The position numbers and the translations under genes were made by a program. Positions 35,001 to 42,700 of a stretch of 48,447 nt of DNA are shown in pieces. The stretch comes from an uncultured Wenzhouxiangella sp. (GTDB lineage Bacteria; Pseudomonadota; Gammaproteobacteria; Xanthomonadales; Wenzhouxiangellaceae). Location: assembly GCA_913057195.1 (NCBI GenBank), contig CAJXNL010000016.1, positions 1 to 48,447 on the forward strand. The letters run 5' to 3'. Each line of letters opens with the position of its first letter. Position 1 is the first letter of the stretch. The notes below the pieces were generated by a model. It was not told where the DNA came from. It saw nothing but the letters and a program-made list of their open reading frames with translations, and did no database searches.

Positions 35001-35223
35001 TGGCCACCCCAGGGTAGTTCACCGTCACCCGAATCAAGGGATACTCAATCTGGGGCAAAAGGTTCACCGGCAGTTTGCCGACAAAAAATAATCCCAAAAC
35101 CACCACAATGGAGGCGATGGCCAGAGTGCCCACGGGCCGCCGGATGGCCGCATGCGTCAACCCCCCGTAGTATCGAGTCCCCCGTGCAGGGTCATCTTGG
35201 TAGCGTTGACGGTTGGCCGTCAT
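32005..35223 (-). CDS. RND-family efflux transporter (AcrB/HAE type)
   Basis: A 1072-residue inner-membrane proton-driven pump. It has the RND layout: helix 1 after the N-terminus (AIRRPVGTLAIASIVVVLGLFFVG), a large periplasmic loop (PQIEYPLIRVTVNYPGVATEVMEEQVTRVLE), central helices with GGLALGVGLLLDNAIVMLENISRH, a repeat of the layout in the second half, and FLGLILLIGIVVNNAILLVEYIERAKARG near the end. The helix-4 motif has LDN in place of the DD pair of AcrB, as in several HAE-type pumps. The start at 35223 overlaps the adaptor stop (ATGA). The last 17 codons overlap the terminator of the convergent regulator gene. No outer-membrane factor is encoded here. Confidence 0.96.
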   Translation of the reverse strand: MTANRQRYQDDPARGTRYYGGLTHAAIRRPVGTLAIASIVVVLGLFFVGKLPVNLLPQIEYPLIRVTVNYPGVATEVMEEQVTRVLERGLSSVENLSKLSARASEGRTNVSLTFEQGVDLDVALQNTARALESTRPRLPRDIEPPRLRKWDPGEWSIWRAGFSSPTRSPRDVRDWVEQRLLPQLQSIQGVASVEAAGGQIREIEVVLDQDRLRSYQLTLRDVAEQLAAENVNVAAGNITSPQFDVMARTDGRFSSPDEIGNVLLTLPNSDRRIRLSEVADVRDGFREQRVFVRLNGVPATELSIYKLPEANVVDVVDEINETVASLDASGFIPEDIRWRATRDGAYFVRGSVEAVSSAAILGASLAMLVVLAFLGSLRKSFVIGLSIPMAILFTFALMGLGGLTLNVMSLGGLALGVGLLLDNAIVMLENISRHQQTRQQDPEQAAHEGADEVISAITAGTLTNLAAVVPFLLITGMAALVFRELILTISFAVVASLAVALTVVPMLAAQFGKVTFRSKFSDTRIFRMVDAGIDQVVERYRSILSEVLAWRWPVIGGAVALFVVAVLAMGRLGTEFLPQLDDGQVEVRMWLPAGTSPEQTNLASNMIEQALQSMPHVETVFAMTGGHLYGGVVSERPGFARMSVKLADAAERPDWPAGLWVRQATQELRSLDIPNAGIWIRPPRIPGLNFGASGDDMEVMIVGEELDLMQALARELLDDLEGIEGLADLQMSRDDRMPLLNINVDRERAAALGLNVAEVGRSLRDAVTGAIPTRYATGGDEYDIRVRLPRAVTSDPNALSQLMIAAPNGRPVQLSEVADFVLGDGPEDIERENQVRVQRITGSFNTELNDVGSIMEAIRARVDQLGLPNNYGVIFGGQFETIEETNQEMLTVILLALFLVFVVLTVQYERLSNPIVIMAAAPLSVIGVVAALWLTATPLSAPAFLGLILLIGIVVNNAILLVEYIERAKARGLALNEAVVEAGGIRLRPILMTTLTTVAGMLPLALGMGSGANLMQPLAVAVIGGLMSAMVLSLVLIPCLYVIVQAAAQTVVVFLTQKRGRVSQDSARAPSR
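32023..32054 (+). terminator. Rho-independent terminator of the second regulator gene
   Basis: A perfect 10-bp stem GGCCGAGTCT / AGACTCGGCC with a TGCG loop is followed by TCTTTTTT (32047-32054), 31 bases after the regulator's stop. The whole element lies inside the 3' coding end of the convergent RND transporter gene. Confidence 0.92.
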
Positions 35224-36347
35224 GACTGATCCTGATCCCATTCAACGATGCGCACCCGATCCCCTGCGCTGAGCTCACTGGGGTTGGACGGCACCACCCG
35301 CTCGCCTTCGTCTAACCCCGAGCGCACCTCTCGCCACACGCCTCGACTCATCCCCAACTCCACGGGCCGCCGGACCAACGTCATCGACTCATCAATGACC
35401 ATGACATAGGCCTGATCACCCTCTTGGCCCGCTGCGATGGCTGGGATGGCCATGACATCGGCATACGACTCCACCACCAGCCTCACCCGCGCCAAAAACC
35501 CCGGCTTGATCTGGCCGACCGACACACGGGGCAAGGCCACTTCCACCGTGATCAGTCGACTGTCTGGATCGGCCGCCGGGAAGATGCGTCGGATGCGGCC
35601 GGTCATCTCCCGCCCGCGATCCAAGGCGTCAATGGTCACCGCGACCTCTTGGCCCACCTCAAGTTGGCTCACATCCAACTCGGACACCCCTAAGCGCACC
35701 ACCAGGGTGGATAGATCGGCAATCGAAAACAGCGCTTGATTGTTGGCAACCGCCTCGCCGGGCTCAATCATTCGCTCGGTGACCATCCCGTCGACCGTGG
35801 CGGTGAGTTCACCAAAATTCACCCGCGTTTGCCAAAGGGCCACATCCGCCCGCGCAATGGCCAACTCCGCGCGCGCCGCCTCGAAACTCGCCTCGTCGAT
35901 GTAGTCGCGATCTTTAAGCTGCTCGAATCGATCAAAGTTGGCCTGGCGCTCGCTGAGCTGGGCTTGGGCACGCGCCAACTCCGCGCGCTGTTCGGCCACA
36001 TCGATGCGCGCAAGCACCTCGCCGGCGGTCACGGCATCCCCCTCTTCGACCAACACTTCAGTGACCACGCCGGCGGTGCGCGCCGCCAGGTCAACGACCC
36101 GGATGGCCTCCACGGGGTTTGAGAGGGTGATTTGTCGCGACAGATCTTGCCTTTGCACTGTGGAGGCCAGCACAGGCTCCGGCATGGCTTGCCGCGCCTG
36201 GCCTGCACGTTCACCGTTGGATCCATTTGACCCACACCCAACCAAGATGACAGCGACGGCCAGCAGCGTCGCGCACGCGCGCCATCGGGGCGTGGATTGG
36301 TTGAGTATGTGTGGTCTTAATGGCACTGACGGGGTCCTTGGCATCAT
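35220..36347 (-). CDS. RND periplasmic adaptor lipoprotein (membrane fusion protein)
   Basis: A 375-residue periplasmic adaptor that links the RND pump to an outer-membrane channel. The N-terminus ends in a lipobox (VAVILVGCGS), so it is probably lipid-anchored. Then come the first barrel-sandwich half (VVDLAARTAGVVTEVLVEEGDAVTAGEVLARID), an alpha-helical hairpin (about 115-170, EQRAELARAQAQLSERQANFDRFEQL), the second half (LTATVDGMVTERMIEPGEAVANNQALFSIAD) and the beta-barrel and membrane-proximal domains. Its stop overlaps the pump start, so both are made together. ATG at 36347 is used; a GTG one codon earlier is possible. Confidence 0.94.
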   Translation of the reverse strand: MMPRTPSVPLRPHILNQSTPRWRACATLLAVAVILVGCGSNGSNGERAGQARQAMPEPVLASTVQRQDLSRQITLSNPVEAIRVVDLAARTAGVVTEVLVEEGDAVTAGEVLARIDVAEQRAELARAQAQLSERQANFDRFEQLKDRDYIDEASFEAARAELAIARADVALWQTRVNFGELTATVDGMVTERMIEPGEAVANNQALFSIADLSTLVVRLGVSELDVSQLEVGQEVAVTIDALDRGREMTGRIRRIFPAADPDSRLITVEVALPRVSVGQIKPGFLARVRLVVESYADVMAIPAIAAGQEGDQAYVMVIDESMTLVRRPVELGMSRGVWREVRSGLDEGERVVPSNPSELSAGDRVRIVEWDQDQS

Positions 36348-36593
36348 CACTGAGTTGTTGGGTCACCGAGGGGTTCAATCCAAGCAGCACGCCGGGTCGG
36401 CATGCATCGGGACCCAAACCGCCCCATTGCTTTACACAGGCGGTTCCACGCTGACGTTTTCACGCTGACGGTTTCACAGCGACGGCTTGAATCCGGCGCG
36501 AACCCTCACGCTTAACAGACGTGACACTATTATGACCGAAGTGAGGATCGCGGCAAGGCCATGGCCGCCAATTGGCCCCATTGGGCCGATGCG

Positions 36594-37430
36594 TTAGGCC
36601 AGCTTGGGTGCATCCAAACACGCCGAGGGCGCCAAGCGCTTGAGCACGCTCGAGCGATCAGCACAGTGCACCAGCTCAATCGTGCCATCAAAATGCTCAA
36701 TTAAGGCGGTACAGCTTTCCACCCAATCACCGCAGTTGAGGTAGGTGACGCCATCAATGTCACTGATTTCGGGGCGGTGAATGTGGCCACAAATCAATCC
36801 ATCGACATCATGGTGCTGGGCGGCCCTGGCCACGGCCTGCTCAAAATTTGAGATGTATTGCACCGCATTTTTGACACGGTTTTTCAAAAATGCCGCCAGC
36901 GACCAGTACTCCAGGCCCAGCGCGGCGCGGAGTCGATTGACCCAGCCATTTAATTTCAACAGACCGTCATACAACCCCGCCCCGATGATGCCCAGCAGTC
37001 GAGAATTCACCACGGCCCCATCAAACTGATCGCCGTGGAGCACCAACAAGCGCCGACCGTCGGGTGTTTCATGGACCATTTCGTTGGCGATTTCCACATT
37101 GCCCAGCGCCAACCCCAAATAGCCGCGCATCACCTCATCGTGATTGCCGGGAATAAACACCACGCGGGTGTCGTGTTTGGCTTTGCCCAATATCGAGCGA
37201 ATGACGTTGTTGTGGTCCTGAGACCAATAACGGCGCTTTTTCAACGCCCAAAAATCCACAATGTCACCGACCAGATAGAGGTTCTCACAGCGCATGCGAC
37301 GGAGAAACTTGAGGAGGTGATCGGCGCTGCACCCAGAAAAGCCCAGGTGCACATCGGAGATCCAGATGGATCGAACGTGACGCTTGAATGCCAGTCGATC
37401 GGTTTTTTCAGCGTAAACGCTGGATGTCAT
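36594..37430 (-). CDS. LpxH-like metallophosphoesterase (UDP-2,3-diacylglucosamine diphosphatase family)
   Basis: A 278-residue calcineurin-like phosphoesterase. Metal-binding motifs are SDVHLG near 26, GDIVDFW near 56, GNHDE near 95, HGDQFDG around 132 and GHIHRPE near 215. The spacing and SDVHLGFSGCSADHLLKFL pattern fit the COG2908 group that includes LpxH (lipid A synthesis) and related enzymes; many genomes carry a canonical LpxH plus such a longer relative, so lipid A function is likely but not certain. GGAG eight bases before the ATG supports 37430 as the start. The gene stands alone and is divergent from the cupredoxin protein gene. Confidence 0.9.
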   Translation of the reverse strand: MTSSVYAEKTDRLAFKRHVRSIWISDVHLGFSGCSADHLLKFLRRMRCENLYLVGDIVDFWALKKRRYWSQDHNNVIRSILGKAKHDTRVVFIPGNHDEVMRGYLGLALGNVEIANEMVHETPDGRRLLVLHGDQFDGAVVNSRLLGIIGAGLYDGLLKLNGWVNRLRAALGLEYWSLAAFLKNRVKNAVQYISNFEQAVARAAQHHDVDGLICGHIHRPEISDIDGVTYLNCGDWVESCTALIEHFDGTIELVHCADRSSVLKRLAPSACLDAPKLA

Positions 37431-37520
37431 CAATGGGCTCCGCAACCACTTGCTATTGACGGTAACGGGCGTTGTTGTCAGTTCTGTGGCAATCAGTTGA
37501 CCCTTTCATGACAGGCTGCG

Positions 37521-37534
37521 GTTGCATTTGCAAC
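37521..37534. promoter_or_regulatory. Short palindrome in the divergent intergenic region
   Basis: GTTGCA and TGCAAC are exact inverted arms separated by TT, lying between the LpxH-like gene (minus) and the cupredoxin protein gene (plus). Its position fits an operator for either promoter, but a palindrome this short can arise by chance. Confidence 0.3.
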
Positions 37535-37616
37535 GTTCACAGCCACCCACAGCTCAGTGATACGGTCCCCGTTTCAATTAACGCATGCTGATGGCAATCA
37601 GCGAAGGAAGGGTTTG

Positions 37617-39257
37617 ATGTTTAAAGGATTGATTCGACTGGGGATCGGTTCGGCGCTGAGCATGACGCTCGGCCATGCCTGGGCGCAGGCGAGCCTGGAG
37701 TGCGACAGCGGTGAGCCCCCCCGAGCGTTTCATGTCTCCGCTCAACCCCAAGCCGCCGAGCTCAAAGCCATCCCAGGGGTGGCGCTTGGTGGCGCGGGCA
37801 CGCTGGCGCTGGTCAACGCACAGCAGGCCAGTGAAGACGGCTATCGGTCGGTGTCGATCGATGTGGATGGGCTGACCAGCGATGGCGTCGATGCCGAACT
37901 GATCGAGTCAGATTTTGAGGCCGGGACAGTCAGTTTTCATGCCTGCACCGATGAGGGATTTTTGGTCTCGCCTGTGTACTTTAATGAGGCCGGTCAAGTG
38001 ACCGGCGCCCCTGCCGACGTGCTCGGTGCTGAGCACGAGGTCAACTACGCCAACGTCACACCCGCCAGCAATGAAGCCATTGGCGTCGAATTCAACGACG
38101 GAGGCGCCGACAGCGCTTTGGCGATCATCAGTGCAGAACTGAGCGAGACACTCGCGGGTTTGGAGATTCCCCGTCGCGTGGCGGAACTGGTGCTCACAGA
38201 AAACATCACCAATGTGTTCGATTTTGCCGAGAGCCAAGCCCCGATCTTTGGTTTCGCTGAGGCCGATTGTGAGGTTGACGGTCGAGTGGTTGTGCACGGC
38301 GACAACGACAGCTGCACGGGTCAACTGAACCCCGCGGTGACTGCAGTTTCCCGCGTGGATGGCTCGGCCCTGTCGGTGGTCAGCGACAATGGCACCCTGG
38401 TCACCAATCCAGGCGAGGTGTATGTGGCCACCATTGAGCAGTCCGCCGGCTCACGAGAGGTGGTGTTTTCATCAAGAACGGAGAGCACCTTTCCCGAAAG
38501 CTACGCCAATCAACCCACGGCACCGACCGCTTTAAGTTTTTCAGCCGGTGAAAACACCGTCCAGGGCCAAGTGGCCAACCCAAGAAATACCCGAGACTTT
38601 GTGACCTTCACCGTGCCTGAGGGCCACGAACTCACCGAGATTCGAGTCGACAGCTGGGAAGCTGAGGGCGACAACATTGGGTTTGTGCACATTGATGAGG
38701 GGTCAACGACAGTCATCCCAGCAGAAGACACCAGCCTCGAATTTTTAGGCGGTGCGCACATCAGCGCCGAGCTGTTCGGGCCCAGCGACAACCTGCTCAC
38801 CGCACTGTCCAACGCAGTCCAAGGCGGGACCGGGTTCGACACGCCTTTGGGCAGCGGTGATTACACATTCAACATCCAACAAACCGGCCCTCAAGAGTCG
38901 GCCTACAGCCTGACCTTTGTCATCGAAGAACAAGCCGACGAGAGCCCAACGGTGACCTATAGTGTCACCAGCTCAGGCTCCAGCGCTTATGTGATCAATG
39001 GTCAGAGCAACCCCTTGCTGGAATTGGTCCGAGGCGAGACCTATGTGTTCGATATCGATGCCTCAGGTCACCCTTTCTGGATCAAAGACCAGGCCATCAC
39101 GGGCACCAGTGGCGCCTACAACAACGGCGTGACCAACAATGGCACCGACAACGGCAAGATTGAGTTCACGGTCCCCATGGACGCACCAGATCAACTGGTC
39201 TATATCTGCCAGTTCCATGGCTCCATGCTGGGTGACTTTGATATCGTCGACCCGTAA
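37617..39257 (+). CDS. Secreted protein with C-terminal blue-copper-like (cupredoxin) domain
   Basis: A 546-residue exported protein. ATG at 37617 follows AAGGAAGG; signal peptide ends HAWAQ (about 24). The N-terminal 300 residues are beta-rich and not recognised (GVALGGAGTLALVNAQQAS, VNYANVTPASNEAIGVEFND). The middle part has a pattern of a secreted pre-peptidase/beta-sandwich kind (about 320-420, NPRNTRDFVTFTVPEGHELTEIRVDSWE). The C-terminal 100 residues look like a cupredoxin: GETYVFDIDASGHPFWIKDQ supplies one His and YICQFHGSM gives Cys, His and Met, the type 1 copper ligand set. A role in copper binding or electron transfer at the cell surface is likely. A terminator follows. Confidence 0.85.
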   Translation: MFKGLIRLGIGSALSMTLGHAWAQASLECDSGEPPRAFHVSAQPQAAELKAIPGVALGGAGTLALVNAQQASEDGYRSVSIDVDGLTSDGVDAELIESDFEAGTVSFHACTDEGFLVSPVYFNEAGQVTGAPADVLGAEHEVNYANVTPASNEAIGVEFNDGGADSALAIISAELSETLAGLEIPRRVAELVLTENITNVFDFAESQAPIFGFAEADCEVDGRVVVHGDNDSCTGQLNPAVTAVSRVDGSALSVVSDNGTLVTNPGEVYVATIEQSAGSREVVFSSRTESTFPESYANQPTAPTALSFSAGENTVQGQVANPRNTRDFVTFTVPEGHELTEIRVDSWEAEGDNIGFVHIDEGSTTVIPAEDTSLEFLGGAHISAELFGPSDNLLTALSNAVQGGTGFDTPLGSGDYTFNIQQTGPQESAYSLTFVIEEQADESPTVTYSVTSSGSSAYVINGQSNPLLELVRGETYVFDIDASGHPFWIKDQAITGTSGAYNNGVTNNGTDNGKIEFTVPMDAPDQLVYICQFHGSMLGDFDIVDP

Positions 39258-39275
39258 GGCCGCATTCACGGCAGT

Positions 39276-39310
39276 GCCTGCTGGCGCGCGATGCCAGCAG
39301 GCCTTTTTTT
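39276..39310 (+). terminator. Rho-independent terminator after the cupredoxin protein gene
   Basis: GCCTGCTGGC and GCCAGCAGGC form a perfect 10-bp stem with a seven-base loop, followed by CTTTTTTT at 39303-39310, 18 bases after the stop codon. Confidence 0.93.
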
Positions 39311-39373
39311 GGGGGTCATCAGCACGAACGCGTCGGCACGCGCCACGCCGAACCCACCCTTCACCAAAAGCCT

Positions 39374-39402
39374 TGCCAGTGCTGTTTCATTGCCTTATGA
39401 TG
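39374..39402 (+). promoter_or_regulatory. Sigma-70 promoter of the tRNA-Val gene
   Basis: TTGCCA (-35) and TATGAT (-10) are separated by 17 bases and lie 19 bases before the tRNA. The following GGCGGG discriminator is GC-rich, a feature of growth-rate and stringently controlled stable-RNA promoters. Confidence 0.7.
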
Positions 39403-39421
39403 GCGGGTCAACGTTTCAGCA

Positions 39422-39496
39422 GGGCGATTAGCTCAGCGGGAGAGCACTGCCTTCACACGGCAGGGGTCGCTGGTTCGAACCCAGCATCGCCCACCA
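39422..39496 (+). tRNA. tRNA-Val (anticodon CAC)
   Basis: A 75-base cloverleaf with encoded CCA. The acceptor stem is GGGCGAT/ATCGCCC, the anticodon stem CTGCC/GGCAG encloses the loop TTCACAC with anticodon CAC (reads GUG), and the T arm is GCTGG-TTCGAAC-CCAGC. It is transcribed alone; it is followed by about 250 bases without a gene and then by the giant surface-protein gene. Confidence 0.96.
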
Positions 39497-39750
39497 ACGC
39501 AACACCCCCGACGAAATCAAGCGCAGGTCGCAGACCGCCATTGACCCCCCTGATCCGATCAGCCGATCGCCAGGCTCGAGCGGTTTTGGGCCACACCGTT
39601 TCGATGCATCGCGCCCGCGATGTCGCCCCATGTCCACTTTTTAAGATTTGAGAACAATAATTTAGGATTTGAGACCCACCCATCGCTCGCCTGACTACGC
39701 CAATGCGGTCGCGTTCACATTGACCGAGCCGTCAGGAGATTTAAGCTTTG

Positions 39751-42700
39751 ATGCGAAAGTGGTCTTGGGTCGTTGCGTGGGTCGGCCTCATCGGTTCAAC
39801 ACCCGTCACTCAAGCGAGCGAGTGTCACATCTTCTCTCATTCTTTCGAGGCCGCATCGGTGGCCAGTGAGCCGTGTGCGCCCACCACCGGAACCGTCTTT
39901 AAAGGTCCATTTCAAGCCGGCGGTGAGGTCACACTGACCGTATTAGACGACAGCCTTGAACCAACGAGCGAGACTTATACCGGCACCATCACCGACAGCA
40001 GTGGACAGTTTGCCGTGTCCGCCGACGTGGGCACTGGGCCCATTCAAATCACCGCCACGGGACCGTTTTTTGATGAGTTCAGCGATGCCGTGACATCCGA
40101 GTCTTTAACATTGAGCGCCATCACCGAGGCGCGGCCGGGCGAACCCATCCACATTAACGCTTTATCCACCATTGAAACGGATCGCCTCAAGGCACTCGTG
40201 GGCGAGGGACAATCGCTTGCGCAAGCCAAGTCGAAGGCCATTGATGAGATCTTTGAGCAGCTTTTCGGCGAAGCCAGCCCAGTCACCGACAGCACACGCC
40301 TCACTTGGGACCAGCCGGGTTTTGATCGTTTATTGGCGTTTAGCGCGCTGTTGATCACCGGTCAAGGTGATGCAAGCCCAACCGTGGCAGAAACCAATCA
40401 GCTGATCGGCTTGTTTCGACAAGACCTCGCCGACGCACAAATCGGCAACATCACCGGTTTCAACCTTCGCGCGGCGCTTTCAACACTGCCGCCTAAGGTG
40501 GACACCCAAGCGTTTGAGAATCATTTGTCGCGCTATTTAAGTGCCCAAAACAAACCTCAACAGGTGCCCTCGATCACTGACGCCCTAAGCCAAATGCGCA
40601 CTCAACACAGTGTGTCGGTGGCCATCAGCACCCGCGGTGAGGGATCTGCCAATCCAAATGGATCAACCTGGGTTGGCATCGGTCAGGGCATCGACATTGG
40701 TCTCAGCCCCGAAGATGACGCCTATGTGCAGTCGGTCTCCAGCACCTGCGGCGGCCGCCTGCGCGACAACAAAAGCCGGTTTGTCATTGATGACATAGAA
40801 TCTGACTGCGGTGTGGAGGTGGTCTTTGCATCTGGCGGGGTCACTTTGTCATTCGACAGCAATGGCGGTTCGAGTGTCACGCCCATCACGCTGATCCCTG
40901 AGACCGAAATTACACCCCCAGAGCCTCCAACTCGCGAGGGCCACTCATTTGTTAAGTGGAACCCCGATGTGCCCGCCACCATGCCGAGTGCAGATCTCAC
41001 GCTCACTGCCCAGTGGTCAATCAATGACTACACGCTGAGCCTCGACACGGACGGATCTCCGGGTGCCGACTCCACCAGTCAAGTCACCTTTGGCGATCCG
41101 TTGCCCACACTGAGCACACCCACTCGGGTGGGCCACACCTTCACAGGCTGGTCACCCCAACCACCCACAACAATGCCCGCTAACGACGTGTTGTTGGAGG
41201 CGCAGTGGTCAATCAACAGCTACATCCTTAGTTTTGACACCACAGGTGGCCCAGAACTCGCCACGCGCACGCTAAAGTTTGGTGAGCCGCTGGGCACTTT
41301 GCCAAGCCCCACCAAAAATGGCCACACCTTCCTCCGCTGGACAAATGTGCCCAGTGGCAACGTGATGCCCGCTGGAAACGTACAGCTGGTCGCACAGTGG
41401 GAAGCCAATGAGTACACCATCTCATTCGATGGCAATGGCGGCACGACGCCTCAACCTGTCACGGCAAAATTTGGTGCCGACCTCAGCGCCAATGTGCCTA
41501 CGCACCCCACTCGAACGGGTTACACCTTTGCCGGCTGGTCTCCAAACTTTCCCAGCACAATGCCCGCTTCCGATCAGACATTGACTGCCACCTGGACGCC
41601 AAACCCCGTCACGATTAGTTTTGACACCCAGGGCGGGACGCTCTTACCCGATATCGAAAGCGTCGCTGGGGCATCGATTGAGTTCACCGCTGAACCCACC
41701 AAATCTGGCTATAACTTTGCCGGCTGGGATCCCACTTTTCCAAATAATCTGCCGCCCACCGATCAAACGTATGTCGCCGTTTGGAGCCCAAAGGTCTATG
41801 CGTTGAGCCTCGATCATCAAGATGACTTGAACACGCGAACAGAGCTCGCTGTGACGTTTGCAGGCTCAGTGCCTGCCATTACACCGCCCACTCGGGAAGG
41901 GTATCTCTTTTCGGGCTACTTCAGTCAGCCCAACGGCCAAGGCATCCCTTGGTTTGACGCCAACGGTAATCCCACCAGCGAGAAAAACACATGGGAGGAA
42001 ACAAGCGATGTCTTGGTCTACGCTCACTGGACCCCGAGGGTGAGCACGATTAGCTTTTCCACGAGCGCTGACGGAGTGCAGTTTGCAACAAAGAACTATC
42101 AAGGCGACTTTGGCACCACCGTTCCTGAGTTTGGCGAGCCATCGCGAGAGGGTTATGTCTTTGCCGGCTGGGACCCAGATCTGCCTGAAACGATGCCAGC
42201 TCAAGACCTCACGGTATCTCCCACATGGACAAAACGCCGTTTCGATATCACATTGATCAACGATGCCACGGATCCCGATACCGTCACGACCGTGTCTGTG
42301 TTGTTTGGTGACGAGCCTGATGTGTCCAACCCAACGCGCACAGGTTATACATTTGCTGGCTGGACACCGCCGCTGCCGACAGCCATGCCGGCGAAAAAAT
42401 CGACGCATACGGCAACATGGACAGCCAACACCTATGCCATAACGCTGGATCGTGCGGGCGGAAGTGGCGGCTCCTCCAGCTTAAATGTCACCTACGGCAG
42501 CAACTCTGCCACCCTAACCCCGCCCACACGCTCTGGATTTGAGTTTGCCGGCTACTGGACGCAGGCACAGCGACAGGGCCAAGCTTATTTTGACCCTGCC
42601 GGCAGCGCTTCGAAGGCATGGGATATTGCAGCCAATACAACCTTATATGCCGCGTGGAATGCGGGAATTTACACGCTGTCATTCAATACTGACGGTGGCA

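Noticed and set aside
39428-39683. Minus-strand frames covering the tRNA gene
   Set aside because: The sequence is a complete tRNA-Val; frames across it are antisense artefacts often mis-annotated as short proteins.
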